In this document: positions 30,823-40,216 of the stretch, piece by piece
Position numbering within the stretch: position 1 is the stretch's first letter
How the letters are laid out: each line of letters begins with the position of its first letter
Origin: Calditrichia bacterium
GTDB lineage: Bacteria; Calditrichota; Calditrichia; RBG-13-44-9; J075
DNA: 64,000 nucleotides
Direction: 5' to 3'
Assembly: GCA_028284905.1 (NCBI GenBank)
Contig: JANQQU010000089.1
Location: 1 to 64,000, forward strand
The notes under the pieces: generated by a model
The model's input: only the letters and a program-made list of their open reading frames with translations
What the model was told of the DNA's origin: nothing
Databases searched by the model: none
Made by a program: the position numbers and the translations under genes

Positions 30823-30863
30823 ACCTTTCGAGTGTTGAAAAAATATATCAAGATTCGAAAGGT
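30823..30863. promoter_or_regulatory. Inverted repeat upstream of small membrane gene
   Basis: ACCTTTCGA (30823-30831) and TCGAAAGGT (30855-30863), 23 bases apart. The left arm includes the ribosome site of the small gene, so pairing in RNA would hide it; a DNA operator is the other reading. A second dyad, GACAACAG/CTGTTGTC, lies at about 30894-30928. Confidence 0.4.
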
Positions 30864-30967
30864 AGTTTCTTATCAGCACGGGCTGGTGATGCCGACAACA
30901 GATTTTCCGAGAAGAACTCTGTTGTCGATTCAAATCTATATTGGAGATTGCCTTTTAGGCCGGACAG

Positions 30968-32101
30968 TTAATGGAAGCGCTCAATTCCGAGAAAACCGAT
31001 ATCATGCTCACTGGCGCCGTTTAATGCCAGTGATGAGATAATCTCCCCGACAACCGGGGCAAATTTGTATCCATGCCCGGAAAATCCACAGGCAATGGTA
31101 ATACCATCAATTTCCGGATGCTGATCGATAATAAAATGATGATCCGGAGAAATGGTATACATGCAAAATTTATATGCCAATGGCTTCGTATTTAAATCCG
31201 GCAGATAATTTTCCAGTAGTACATTCATGTTAGTTGTTTCTTCATTGGTAAGCGGCATATTCCTTTCGAAGGGATCGGTCAGCTTCAACGGCACATCATG
31301 CTCCCCCAGCTTCAGGCCGCTTTCATTGATTGCCGGGCAACCATAATAGCAATAGGGGCTGTTCTCATCGTTGATGACAAAAGAGGGAAATTGATCCGGG
31401 TAGTATGGGGCCATATCTTTGCAGTCATGCCAAAAAATTCCCCTTCGCCAAATCTCCAGGGGAATATTCAATTTCGCCATCATATCCACCGCCCAGGCAC
31501 CGGTTGTAAAAACAATTTTCTCTGTCGTAATTAGGCGTTTGCTGGTTTTCAACAAGAAGTTATCCTCAAATTTTTCCCAGCCTAAAAGCACTTCTTCCCC
31601 ATAGAAGACCGCGCCGTTTTCCAGAGCTGCCGATATATGACTGTGCACCCCTTTTTCAACATACACGATGCCGCCTTCCGGGTCGAGAAATCCGGCAAAA
31701 TCATCCGGTAAGTGAAATTGTGGAAAACGATCTTGCAGCGCCTGTCGATCCAAATATTGATTATTTACATCATACTTGTCCGCACCCTCCTGCACTTTGG
31801 AGAGGTAATCCCCCTCTGAACTTCCGCAGACCAGAAACCCGCAAAGATTTAACAAAGTTTCTCCACTCACCATTTCCAGGTTTTTCCAAAGTTCGTAAGA
31901 GCGATTCAACAAAGGTATGTAGTCTGGTGCTTCCGGATATGCTTTTCGAATCACCCGGGTATCGCCGTGAGAACTGCCTTCTCCATGCCCCGCCGCAAAC
32001 TGCTCGATCCCGCAAACCTTTGCCCCACTTTTCGCCAGGTGATAAAGCGCAGCACTCCCCATGCCCCCTACACCGATAACAGCAATGTCAAAATTTTCCA
32101 T
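30968..32101 (-). CDS. FAD-dependent N-methyl amino acid oxidase (sarcosine/N-methyltryptophan oxidase family)
   Basis: A 377-residue flavoenzyme, the usual length for monomeric sarcosine oxidase or SolA. N-terminal dinucleotide motif IGVGGMGSAALY (9-20), the flavin-linked GSSHGDTRVIRKAYPE segment, the covalent-flavin motif CMYTISPDHHFIID (Cys as in MSOX) and the C-terminal CGFSGHGYKFAPVVGE. It would oxidise an N-methyl amino acid to the free amino acid, formaldehyde and hydrogen peroxide in the cytoplasm. Exact substrate cannot be told from sequence. No strong ribosome site precedes ATG 32101. Confidence 0.9.
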   Translation of the reverse strand: MENFDIAVIGVGGMGSAALYHLAKSGAKVCGIEQFAAGHGEGSSHGDTRVIRKAYPEAPDYIPLLNRSYELWKNLEMVSGETLLNLCGFLVCGSSEGDYLSKVQEGADKYDVNNQYLDRQALQDRFPQFHLPDDFAGFLDPEGGIVYVEKGVHSHISAALENGAVFYGEEVLLGWEKFEDNFLLKTSKRLITTEKIVFTTGAWAVDMMAKLNIPLEIWRRGIFWHDCKDMAPYYPDQFPSFVINDENSPYCYYGCPAINESGLKLGEHDVPLKLTDPFERNMPLTNEETTNMNVLLENYLPDLNTKPLAYKFCMYTISPDHHFIIDQHPEIDGITIACGFSGHGYKFAPVVGEIISSLALNGASEHDIGFLGIERFH

Positions 32102-32195
32102 AAATTGATTTCGTTATGGGTTGATCGTTTATCGTTTATTGTTAACCAAATTTATGTGTTTATGCATTATTCGATATTCAACTATGTGCTTAGAG

Positions 32196-32218
32196 TTGCC
32201 CATTTGCCCATTTGCAAA
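32196..32218. repeat. GCAAATGG octamer repeat (inverse orientation)
   Basis: TTGCCCATTTGCCCATTTGCAAA: 2.5 units of an 8-base repeat, the reverse complement of the longer array at 42616-42648. It lies in the 240-base gap between divergent genes. Confidence 0.6.
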
Positions 32219-32341
32219 CTTATCTACTCCCCTGCCCACATTTCTAAAATTCTTTCTATGCGATTGATGACCGTGAACATTTGCAGGTTGAGATGCGTAG
32301 ATTTATTTTGTATTATTACAGCCTTAAAATGAAGGATATTA

Positions 32342-33340
32342 ATGGAAAACGGGCAATTATACAATCAAAACGAGGATTTTCATCCGGCACCTCCTCCCCC
32401 ACTGCCACCGTTAACTTTTAAACAAACCCGCGTGCATATTTTCCTGTTTATCATCACGATATTTGCTACGATGATGGTCGGCGCGGCAAATCTAGGGTAT
32501 CCCTGGGAATCTATGGCAGATGACTTTATGATCATATTCCTGGGGTGGGAATATTCTCTGGCGGTACTCTTCATTCTAACCTGCCATGAGATGGGCCATT
32601 ATCTCGCTGCCCGCTGGCACCGGCTGAATGTTACGCTGCCTTTCTACATCCCACTCCCGATTCCTTATCTATTCCATTTTGGGACGATGGGCGCATTTAT
32701 TCGCATTAAGTCTCCCATTCCAAATCGCATCGCATTGATGGATGTCGCTGTGGCAGGTCCACTTGCCGGATTCGTCGCCACGCTTATCTGCCTCATTTAC
32801 GGATATGCAACTTTACCCGATGCCGAAACTGTAAATGCATTTATTGAAACAGTACATATGCGCGCCGGCATCTTGCCGGATATGGATTTAAATTTTACTC
32901 TGACAATGGGCAACTCCCTGCTTTTTTATTTCTTTAACGAAATTATTGGCGGGGGTTATGTGCCAATGAGTGAAATCTATCATTTTCCCTACATCTTTGC
33001 CGGCTGGATCGGTTTCTTTATCACTGCGTTAAATCTTATCCCGATCGGACAGTTGGATGGCGGGCATATCGTTTACGCGCTTTTTGGACAAAAGGCCAGA
33101 CAAATAAATTATGCCGCATATGCTGCATTGGGCCTTCTCACCGTCTACCTTATCATGACACTCGGCGTTATCGGTTCTTTCTGGATATTGTGGATGGTTA
33201 TACTTAAATTTATTGGGCTGCGGCATCCTCCAACCCTTTATGATGCCATTCGAATTCCCGCCGAGCGCAGCAAACTGGGATGGGCCTGTATTGCTATTTT
33301 TGTTTTGTGTTTTATTCCATTACCGATCTACATAGCCTAA
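32342..33340 (+). CDS. Membrane-embedded site-2-type zinc metalloprotease (M50)
   Basis: A 332-residue polytopic protein with a proline-rich N-terminus (PAPPPPLPPL). Zinc motif CHEMGH (His82, Glu83, His86) lies in a transmembrane helix, and the third-ligand motif ALNLIPIGQLDGGHIVYALFG lies near 230-248. Between them is a re-entrant segment PFYIPLPIPYLFHFGTMGAFI typical of bacterial S2P proteins such as the EGY family. It cleaves membrane-bound substrates within the bilayer; no PDZ domain is present. AAGGATATTA precedes ATG 32342. Likely first gene of the run with 33351 and beyond. Confidence 0.92.
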   Translation: MENGQLYNQNEDFHPAPPPPLPPLTFKQTRVHIFLFIITIFATMMVGAANLGYPWESMADDFMIIFLGWEYSLAVLFILTCHEMGHYLAARWHRLNVTLPFYIPLPIPYLFHFGTMGAFIRIKSPIPNRIALMDVAVAGPLAGFVATLICLIYGYATLPDAETVNAFIETVHMRAGILPDMDLNFTLTMGNSLLFYFFNEIIGGGYVPMSEIYHFPYIFAGWIGFFITALNLIPIGQLDGGHIVYALFGQKARQINYAAYAALGLLTVYLIMTLGVIGSFWILWMVILKFIGLRHPPTLYDAIRIPAERSKLGWACIAIFVLCFIPLPIYIA

Positions 33341-33350
33341 GGACGAATGA

Positions 33351-33953
33351 ATGATTTTGTGGACGATCGCAATTGTTTTAACAGTTATTTTCCTTGCCCT
33401 GCTACTCTTAACCTTGTTACGCAAAGTGCAGTTCGATGCCATTCACCAAAACTTTCTCGATATTGAAGATGCGCTTGGTGGACAGGTAATACGCAACGGA
33501 TTTGCCATGCGGCCGCGCTTTGCCGGTCAATTCGGCAAAAATGATTATTCAATTTCCATCACCACAGAGGGCGGCAAGAAAAAGGAAGATCGCAAATACT
33601 ATATCTGCGTTTCCTTTCAGGCAGATTCGCCGATAAGTTTCAGTGTTATGTCTGCAAACTGGCTCGGTGATAAAGCTGCCGATCAGGATGATGAGCGTTT
33701 TATCGTTCCGATTATGAATAAAAAATATATGCTGGAAACAGCGAATCAGCAGCGAATGGATCAGCTCAATCTAAAAAAAGTAGAGAAAGTAATACGTCAG
33801 CTGGAACCGTTTGCCTATATTTTGGTAGGACCGAAGCGCATCTTACTGGAGCGTATTTCCGAGAATGTTATCCAGGATACGAAGATAGAACATCTCCAAC
33901 CATTACTGGAAGGCATTGATGCCGTTACTAAAATGGTTAAATCGGTTAAGTAG
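33351..33953 (+). CDS. Hypothetical membrane-anchored protein
   Basis: A 200-residue protein with one N-terminal transmembrane helix (residues 3-24, IAIVLTVIFLALLLLTLL) and a cytoplasmic or periplasmic alpha/beta domain (GGQVIRNGFAMRPRFAGQF, FSVMSANWLGDK, KVIRQLEPFAYILVGPKRI). Not recognised. It starts 10 bases after the protease stop with AAGGACGAATGA in front of ATG, so the two are co-transcribed and possibly functionally linked. Confidence 0.8.
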   Translation: MILWTIAIVLTVIFLALLLLTLLRKVQFDAIHQNFLDIEDALGGQVIRNGFAMRPRFAGQFGKNDYSISITTEGGKKKEDRKYYICVSFQADSPISFSVMSANWLGDKAADQDDERFIVPIMNKKYMLETANQQRMDQLNLKKVEKVIRQLEPFAYILVGPKRILLERISENVIQDTKIEHLQPLLEGIDAVTKMVKSVK

Positions 33954-33999
33954 AACATTTCCATAAATTAAGCATCTCTTAATAAGCGGACAGAAAAGA

Positions 34000-34905
34000 A
34001 TGGCAAAAAACGCCGACAAATTTCGCGCAGGCTATGTAACTCTGCTCGGTTTACCCAACACCGGTAAATCCACATTACTGAATCAATTACTCGCTCACAA
34101 AATTTCTATCGTCACCCACTTACCGCAGACGACCCGAAAAAATGTTACCGGTATTCTAAATGGTCCCGATTACCAGATTGTCTTTATCGATACGCCGGGC
34201 ATCCTTAAACCGCGCTATAATCTCCAGCGGGAAATGATGAAGAACGTCACCGGTGCGATCGCTGATGCAGATGTCCTTCTCTACATGGTTGATATCAACG
34301 ATAAACGCCAGAGTCCGAAGGATGTGCAGCATCAGCTGGCCGGAGCAAAAGAGAAGCCGGTCATTCTCCTCATGAACAAGATCGACCTGGTGAAGAATAA
34401 GAAAGATTTGCTTCCTTACATGAGTACTTATGCCGCTTTGTACCCCTTTAAAACGATTATTCCAATCTCTGCCGAGAAAAATGATGGCATGGATTTAATC
34501 GTGAAGGAATTAATACCGGCGATGCCATTTAGCCCGCCATATTATCCCACAGACTATATTAGTGATCAGCAGGAAAGATTTTTTGTCGCGGAGATTATCC
34601 GGGAAAAAATCTTCAAATTATTCAAACAGGAAGTGCCTTACTCCTGCCATGTAGAGATAGAAGCATTCCAGGAACGGCCGGGGGAAAAAGATTATATCCG
34701 TGCAGCCGTCATCACTGAGCGCACTACCCAGAAGTCGATTCTTATCGGTAAGCAGGGCGAATCGTTGAAAAAAGTGGGAGAGTATGCTCGGGAAGATATC
34801 GAAAGATTTCTCGACCGCCCGGTCTATTTGGAGCTGTTTGTAAAAGTAACCCAGGATTGGCGAAAAAAAGATCAGCAGCTACGCGATATGGGATATAGTC
34901 AATGA
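34000..34905 (+). CDS. era: GTPase Era
   Basis: A 301-residue protein of normal length for Era. G1 GLPNTGKST (17-25), G2 TTRKNVTG, G3 DTPG, G4 MNKIDLV and G5 SAEK are all present, followed by a type II KH domain (ILIGKQGESLKKVGEYARED) and the tail KVTQDWRKKD. In established families Era binds the 3' end of 16S rRNA and assists assembly of the small ribosomal subunit. Its end overlaps the next gene by ATGA, so translation is coupled. Confidence 0.97.
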   Translation: MAKNADKFRAGYVTLLGLPNTGKSTLLNQLLAHKISIVTHLPQTTRKNVTGILNGPDYQIVFIDTPGILKPRYNLQREMMKNVTGAIADADVLLYMVDINDKRQSPKDVQHQLAGAKEKPVILLMNKIDLVKNKKDLLPYMSTYAALYPFKTIIPISAEKNDGMDLIVKELIPAMPFSPPYYPTDYISDQQERFFVAEIIREKIFKLFKQEVPYSCHVEIEAFQERPGEKDYIRAAVITERTTQKSILIGKQGESLKKVGEYAREDIERFLDRPVYLELFVKVTQDWRKKDQQLRDMGYSQ

Positions 34906-35603
34906 ATCATTCCCGCTTGTTGCTGTTCGATATTGACGGCACTTTAATCAGCTCCGGGGGGCGTGGAAAAAATGCGATGTTGGCTGCCATCGGCGCATTA
35001 TTTGGCAAAACGCCGGAAAACTTTTCATTTAAAGATTTTGCCGGTTCCACAGATCCGCTGATTGTTCGGACACTTATTCAAAAAAATGGTATTCAATCCG
35101 TTGATCCGGACACAACATATGAAAAAGTTTTGCCGCATTATATTGCTTTCCTAGAGAGGGAACTGAATGATCACCCGGAACCGGTGAAAGTATTACCAGG
35201 CGTAAAAAAATTGTTGGACTTACTACAATTGGATCAGCAGTGCTGCCTCGGTCTGGTTACCGGTAACATTGCCGAAGGGGCGAAAATGAAATTGCAGTCG
35301 GCAGGGTTGACAGATTATTTCTCCATCGGTGCATATGGCAGTGACGCGGCGAATCGAAACTTGTTGCCGCCGGTAGCAGTGGAAAGGGCCACTCGCAAAT
35401 TCGATCGCCAATTTTCTCCGGAAAACATCTGGGTAATTGGTGATACTCCCCGGGACATTGCCTGTGCAAAAGCGAATGAATTCCGTAGCCTTGCAGTCGC
35501 TACCGGCGGATGGTCCACGGCACAATTGCAAGCACATCAACCTGACGTAACATTGCCGGACCTCTCCGATAGTCAAAAAGTTTTGCAGTTACTAAAGAAC
35601 TAG
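34902..35603 (+). CDS. HAD-family phosphatase (phosphoglycolate phosphatase-like)
   Basis: A 233-residue haloacid-dehalogenase hydrolase with motif I DIDGT (10-14), an alpha-helical cap, motif II LVTGN, the conserved lysine region and motif IV VIGDTPRDIACAKA. The fold matches Gph/PpaX-like enzymes that cleave small phosphate esters. It overlaps era by 4 bases, which is an operon sign. Substrate not determined by sequence. Confidence 0.9.
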   Translation: MNHSRLLLFDIDGTLISSGGRGKNAMLAAIGALFGKTPENFSFKDFAGSTDPLIVRTLIQKNGIQSVDPDTTYEKVLPHYIAFLERELNDHPEPVKVLPGVKKLLDLLQLDQQCCLGLVTGNIAEGAKMKLQSAGLTDYFSIGAYGSDAANRNLLPPVAVERATRKFDRQFSPENIWVIGDTPRDIACAKANEFRSLAVATGGWSTAQLQAHQPDVTLPDLSDSQKVLQLLKN

Positions 35604-35622
35604 TTACTGGTGAGAATGAGAA

Positions 35623-36063
35623 ATGAAAGAGTTATACGAACAGTTTATCGGTCATAAAAAACTGATATCAATACTTGTTCTATTTACCGCTTTTCAATTT
35701 TTTCCAATCCAATTGGCCGCGCGTAATTATTCTTCATGGTTTTATCTGTACGAAATTACCTTGTTGTACGCCGTAACCAGCGCTGCAATGAACATTTTCA
35801 GTCATGATGATCTAAGCACCATGCTTCGGGATTATGCAGTTATTCTCATTCTGTTTTCAGTTATTAACACCGCTATTTTCTTTACCTACCCAATAGTTAC
35901 TCAATTTTCCGAGCTACATGAACAGTACCTGGCGGTTATCAATCAGGAGCTATTTGTAAACGTGCAACACCTGCCCTTTTTTCACTTACTCGGCACAGAT
36001 ATCATATTAACGATTTGCATGTTGATTCAACGAAATCGCATTCGCGCTACCCGTACGGCTTAA
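35623..36063 (+). CDS. Hypothetical polytopic membrane protein
   Basis: A 146-residue protein with four predicted transmembrane segments (KLISILVLFTAFQFFPI, LYEITLLYAVTSAAMNIF, YAVILILFSVINTAIFFTY, FFHLLGTDIILTICML). GAATGAGAA precedes ATG. No family recognised. Same strand and 19 bases after the HAD gene, therefore probably in the same transcript. Confidence 0.75.
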   Translation: MKELYEQFIGHKKLISILVLFTAFQFFPIQLAARNYSSWFYLYEITLLYAVTSAAMNIFSHDDLSTMLRDYAVILILFSVINTAIFFTYPIVTQFSELHEQYLAVINQELFVNVQHLPFFHLLGTDIILTICMLIQRNRIRATRTA

Positions 36064-36084
36064 CAGAAAGAGGATCGTTTTAAT

Positions 36085-36891
36085 ATGCCTTTTACTGTTG
36101 CACACCCGGTAGCAATTCTCCCACTACAGCGTTATCTCCGGCCATACCTTGCTTTTTCCGCATTAATTATCGGTAGCATGATCCCGGATATCGATCACTT
36201 TATTCCGCTGTATTTTCTAAACATCTTTACACATACCGTACCGGGCATCTTTTCTGCGGCAGTGCCACTGGGTTTGCTATTTTTCTGGATATTTCAACAT
36301 CATTTGAAACGCCCGGCAATTTACCTGATGCCCCGCTATATTCAGTCCCGCCTGGTCCAATTCGAAACACCATTATCTTTACGAAAGAACTTCTTTAAAG
36401 TAATCTTTAGCCTTATGATGGGCGCGTTTACCCACATACTTTGGGATGGATTTACCCACTTAAATGGCATTGGTGTAAAACTATTTCCGATACTTCAATA
36501 CTCAGTATTCCAAATTTCCGGCTATGACGGGGCGATTTACAAAATCCTTCAACATGGCGGATCCATCGCTGGGCTTTTCATTCTTGCTTATTCTATAATG
36601 GCCTGGCTAAAGACGCAGCAGCCACGGCCACTCAGGCAGCAGGTTCATCTGTCAGATAAAAAGAAAGGACTTTTTTGGCTGGGTATTTCTCTTTTTTCGC
36701 TGCTAACCGGTTTAGCAGTCGCTTTCTACTTCAATGGTTTTCCCGAGGAATATAATCATTTCCGGCTTTTTACCAGATCTTATGTTGTCGGCACAATGGC
36801 AAGTTTTGCTGTGATGTATCTGCTAATAGGCTTTAGTTGGAAATTACTCCCCATTTCCGCAGTCTCCCGCTTGCCCAAGAAAAAACGCTGA
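36085..36891 (+). CDS. DUF4184-family membrane protein
   Basis: A 268-residue membrane protein starting MPFTVAHPVAILPL with IGSMIPDIDHFIPL shortly after, the hallmark of DUF4184. The H-x-P, D-x-D-H and later FTHILWDGFTH motifs recall metal-dependent membrane hydrolases (YdjM-like), which suggests an intramembrane metal site; that is inference. Six or so membrane spans. AGAGGATCG precedes ATG. Role unknown. Confidence 0.85.
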   Translation: MPFTVAHPVAILPLQRYLRPYLAFSALIIGSMIPDIDHFIPLYFLNIFTHTVPGIFSAAVPLGLLFFWIFQHHLKRPAIYLMPRYIQSRLVQFETPLSLRKNFFKVIFSLMMGAFTHILWDGFTHLNGIGVKLFPILQYSVFQISGYDGAIYKILQHGGSIAGLFILAYSIMAWLKTQQPRPLRQQVHLSDKKKGLFWLGISLFSLLTGLAVAFYFNGFPEEYNHFRLFTRSYVVGTMASFAVMYLLIGFSWKLLPISAVSRLPKKKR

Positions 36892-36989
36892 ACCACATCG
36901 TTCTTCCCTTTTCTGCCGAACTTATTTTCATCAACTTCCACGATCTTGCTTAACATCTATTAATTTCAGCATTTTCTGGGAAATTTACG

Positions 36990-37018
36990 TTGATTTAGGC
37001 AGGGGGCGTTCCTATATT
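36990..37018 (+). promoter_or_regulatory. Candidate sigma-70-type promoter of the aro operon
   Basis: TTGATT (36990-36995) and TATATT (37013-37018) with a 17-base spacer. Transcription would start around 37025, giving a very short leader before ATG 37035. No Shine-Dalgarno sequence stands there, so aroB may be translated from a near-leaderless mRNA or from ATG 37059. Confidence 0.5.
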
Positions 37019-37034
37019 TTCTTCCCAAAATACA

Positions 37035-38144
37035 ATGATTAAACGAACGACATCAGGCATGCAAAAACTTCCGGTTCAGCTAACATACTCCCCACATCGA
37101 TATTTTTTCTACTCCGGGCAAAATTTATGGAAAATTATGACTGATTATATTCAGGAATTTTTCCCCACGCACAGCTGTTTCGTCATTGCCGATGATACCG
37201 TTGCTGGTCTTTATGGCAATCGCCTGCAGCAGGCTTTTACCGATCTGCAATCTTTTCGGGGAATCCTGGAGTTTCCCGCCGGGGAAGCCAGCAAGAATCG
37301 CCAACATAAGGATGCACTGGAAGATCAGCTCCTGGTAGAAAAAGCCGGCAGGGATTCTCTCATTATCGCAATGGGCGGCGGTGTTACCGGGGACATGGCC
37401 GGATATATCGCTGCCACCCTCCATCGTGGCCTCCCGCTGATTCATTTGCCCACCAGCCTGCTCGCCCAGGTAGACAGCAGCGTTGGCGGAAAAGTCGGTA
37501 TTAACCACCCCAGCGGGAAAAACCTCATTGGCGCATTCTACCAGCCCCAGGCCGTTTTTGCTGATATGGATTTCTTGAAAACACTTTCCGACGAAGAGTT
37601 CTTTAACGGCATGGGGGAAGTCATTAAATATGCGGTGATTCTTGATGATGAACTTTGGCAAATATTGGAAGACGAGTCTGCCGCTATCATCGATCGGGAT
37701 CCGGTTCTGCTTCAGGAAGTGGTGACGCGATGTGCAGCATTAAAGATTCAGGTTGTCGAAGCAGATGAAAAAGAATCCTCGTATCGCAGTATTCTCAACT
37801 ATGGCCATACTGTGGGGCACGCCATTGAGCAGCTTGGGCAGTATAAACTGAAACATGGCTTCGCGATTGCCGCCGGTATGCGCATTGCAGCCAAACTGTC
37901 CGAAAGCGTGTTGGGCTATCCGGCATCCCGTGTGGAACGCCTCAACAAGCTTCTGGATACCTACCATCTCAACCAGGTGGATTACCGCGATTACAATTTT
38001 GAAGCCATTTGGGAATGTCTGAAAACAGATAAGAAATCCCGACAGCAAAAACCAAAATTCTCTCTGATGAATAAAGATAACCAACCAGAGTTGTTGTATC
38101 CCATTGAAAAAGCGGAGTTGCACGATGTCTTCTTCGGCGAATAA
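37035..38144 (+). CDS. aroB: 3-dehydroquinate synthase
   Basis: A 369-residue enzyme that turns DAHP into 3-dehydroquinate, step 2 of the shikimate pathway, using NAD and a divalent metal. Visible marks: EFPAGEASKN, IAMGGGVTGDMAGYIAATLHRG, PTSLLAQVDSSVGGKVGINHPSGKNLIGAF, NGMGEVIKYAVI, and the zinc-ligand region LNYGHTVGHAIE with KHGFAIAAGM. Start could be ATG 37035 or 37059; neither has a good ribosome site. The end overlaps aroDE by 20 bases. Confidence 0.97.
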   Translation: MIKRTTSGMQKLPVQLTYSPHRYFFYSGQNLWKIMTDYIQEFFPTHSCFVIADDTVAGLYGNRLQQAFTDLQSFRGILEFPAGEASKNRQHKDALEDQLLVEKAGRDSLIIAMGGGVTGDMAGYIAATLHRGLPLIHLPTSLLAQVDSSVGGKVGINHPSGKNLIGAFYQPQAVFADMDFLKTLSDEEFFNGMGEVIKYAVILDDELWQILEDESAAIIDRDPVLLQEVVTRCAALKIQVVEADEKESSYRSILNYGHTVGHAIEQLGQYKLKHGFAIAAGMRIAAKLSESVLGYPASRVERLNKLLDTYHLNQVDYRDYNFEAIWECLKTDKKSRQQKPKFSLMNKDNQPELLYPIEKAELHDVFFGE

Positions 38145-39609
38145 ATTATGCATTAGCCTGATGCCCACTTCCCTCCCCCAGTTAAAAGAGTGGATTCCGG
38201 AATCACAAGATGGTGACTTGATAGAAGTGCGCATCGATCATCTGCCGAAAACAAATATGAAGAGTCTGCGCAAGATGACCGATCAACCCCTGATCGTAAC
38301 GTTGCGCAGCGAAGATGAAGGCGGTTTCTGGCAAGGAGATGCGGCGAGCTGTCAGAAAATTTATCAGTCTGCCTGTAATGCCGGCATTGATTATATCGAT
38401 GTGGAACTTCAAACCGCGGAAGCAATTCTGGATGGTCTGAAGAAAAAGGAAACCGGTATCGTTCTTTCCCGGCACATCCGCACCAATAGCCTGCAAAAGC
38501 TAAAGCATACCCTGGCCCAAATGCTGAAAATTCCTGCGGATGTTTACAAACTCATTTTTACAGCTACCGCGCTAAAAGACAACCTTGCAGCTCTTGCCTT
38601 GATCAATGAAGCACAAACCCAGGAAGTGCCTTTTGTTATCCACGCCATGGGCGATGCTGGTAAAAATTCCCGCCTGATTGGCGCGATTAAAGGGAATGCC
38701 TGGACATATGTCGCCCGGGAATTTAACGAAACAACCGCTTCCGGACAGATAACTATTCATGAAGCAGAGCATTATTATAACCTGAAAAATAAGCGGCCAA
38801 ACACCCGCCTCCTCGGTTTAACCGGATCACCAATATCCCAAAGCAAAGGCTGGCGTTTACATAATCAGCTCTTTCGGGAAAAACTCGATCCTAAATCCGA
38901 AGAAGATTATCTTTACCTGAATTACCCGGCCGAGGATTTCCAGGAGTTCTGGGAGGCATGGCAGCTACATCTTCATGGATTAAGTGTGACTATTCCTCAC
39001 AAAGAGTCCGTGGTAGATATACTCGATGAAATTACTACAGAAGTAAAGATATCCGGCACCTGCAATACTATTGTTCGCAGTAACAATGGATGGAAAGGGT
39101 ATAATACCGACTTAATGGCAATTGAAATTTTACTGCGCCAGCATCGGGAAAAAATTCGGGATGGCGGGCTGGTTATCGGCACCGGCGCAACCGCGCGCAG
39201 TGCGTTGGCTGCACTCAAGCGACTGGAAGTAAATCCGATTTTTATCGTTGGGCGTAATGAAGAACGGGGCCGCTATCTGAATAGCTTGTATGGTGCCGAA
39301 TATCTATTGGAAGATGAGATTCATTACGCTACCGCCTCAGTTATCATTCAAACCACACCGGTGGGAATGGTGCCTTATACAGATCAGCATCCTCCCGGCA
39401 CATCCCTCTTCCGCAAAAACCGCATTGTCATGGATGTTATCTACAATCCGTTAGAAACGAAATTCCTCAGCATTGCCCGGGAACGCGGTTGCATTACCAT
39501 CAATGGCATGGAAATGTTTCTCCTGCAAGCGGCAAAGCAATTTGAAGTATTTACCGGCACGCCACTCACTCCGGAAGAGATTCAAAACGTCTGGAACACT
39601 ATTAGTTGA
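38125..39609 (+). CDS. aroDE: Bifunctional type I 3-dehydroquinate dehydratase / shikimate dehydrogenase fusion
   Basis: A 494-residue fusion. The N-terminal half (about 1-220) is a type I dehydratase: IEVRIDHLP, VTLRSEDEGGFW, YIDVELQ, catalytic His in VLSRHIRTNS, Schiff-base Lys in DVYKLIFTATALKD, and HAMGDAGKNSRLIGA. The C-terminal half (about 230-490) is shikimate dehydrogenase: LTGSPISQSKGWRLHN, SVTIPHKESV, NTIVRSNNGWKGYNTD, the NADP loop VIGTGATARSALAAL, and QTTPVGMVP. It carries out steps 3 and 4 of the pathway, as in plant DHQ-SDH and chlamydial AroDE. ATG 38125 follows GCGGAGTTGCACG inside the end of aroB. Confidence 0.96.
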   Translation: MSSSANKLCISLMPTSLPQLKEWIPESQDGDLIEVRIDHLPKTNMKSLRKMTDQPLIVTLRSEDEGGFWQGDAASCQKIYQSACNAGIDYIDVELQTAEAILDGLKKKETGIVLSRHIRTNSLQKLKHTLAQMLKIPADVYKLIFTATALKDNLAALALINEAQTQEVPFVIHAMGDAGKNSRLIGAIKGNAWTYVAREFNETTASGQITIHEAEHYYNLKNKRPNTRLLGLTGSPISQSKGWRLHNQLFREKLDPKSEEDYLYLNYPAEDFQEFWEAWQLHLHGLSVTIPHKESVVDILDEITTEVKISGTCNTIVRSNNGWKGYNTDLMAIEILLRQHREKIRDGGLVIGTGATARSALAALKRLEVNPIFIVGRNEERGRYLNSLYGAEYLLEDEIHYATASVIIQTTPVGMVPYTDQHPPGTSLFRKNRIVMDVIYNPLETKFLSIARERGCITINGMEMFLLQAAKQFEVFTGTPLTPEEIQNVWNTIS

Positions 39610-40130
39610 AACGGCTCAATCGCATTGTTTTAATCGGGTTTCGCGGGGTTGGTAAAACAACCGTGGGGAAGGCGCTTGCCCCGCGCATGAGCTGGCCCTA
39701 TTTTTCCACTGATGAAGCGATTGTAGCGCAAATTGGTATGCCGATCAATACATTTGTGGAAGCAAATGGCTGGCCGCCGTTTCGCGCCGTAGAGCAACAA
39801 GTTATTGCAGATTTACATGACAAATCCAATTTGATAATCGATACCGGTGGTGGTGTCATTGAGTATCCGGAGAATATGGCAATACTCTGCAAAAACAGCT
39901 TGACCATTTGGGTGGATGCCGCGCTTCAGGATATTTTTCAACGCCTGGAAAAAAGTGGCGACCGGCCGCTGTTAAATGACACCGATCTTCGCCGGGACAT
40001 AGAGAGCAACTATCGCCGCCGTGCTGATTTATACCGGCAATACGCCCAATTTTACGTAAATACATCCCGTGATAATATCGATTCGATTATTGACACAATT
40101 TTAGAAAGATGGCAGGCAGACGTTTCCTGA
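39606..40130 (+). CDS. aroK: Shikimate kinase
   Basis: A 174-residue P-loop kinase: Walker A GFRGVGKTT (11-19), substrate motif STDEAI (S-x-D), GGVIEYPEN after DTGGG, and the arginine region GDRPLL. Start is TTG 39606, overlapping the aroDE stop as TTGA, so it is translationally coupled. It phosphorylates shikimate in the step after AroE, completing an aroB - aroDE - aroK operon. Shorter alternative starts would cut strand 1. Confidence 0.95.
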   Translation: MKRLNRIVLIGFRGVGKTTVGKALAPRMSWPYFSTDEAIVAQIGMPINTFVEANGWPPFRAVEQQVIADLHDKSNLIIDTGGGVIEYPENMAILCKNSLTIWVDAALQDIFQRLEKSGDRPLLNDTDLRRDIESNYRRRADLYRQYAQFYVNTSRDNIDSIIDTILERWQADVS

Positions 40131-40216
40131 TTAACGCTTTCTGAAATTAGAACATCTCACTATCTTCAATAAACTCCATGCTTGCAATACTGGAAATAAT
40201 TATCGTAAGGAATAAG

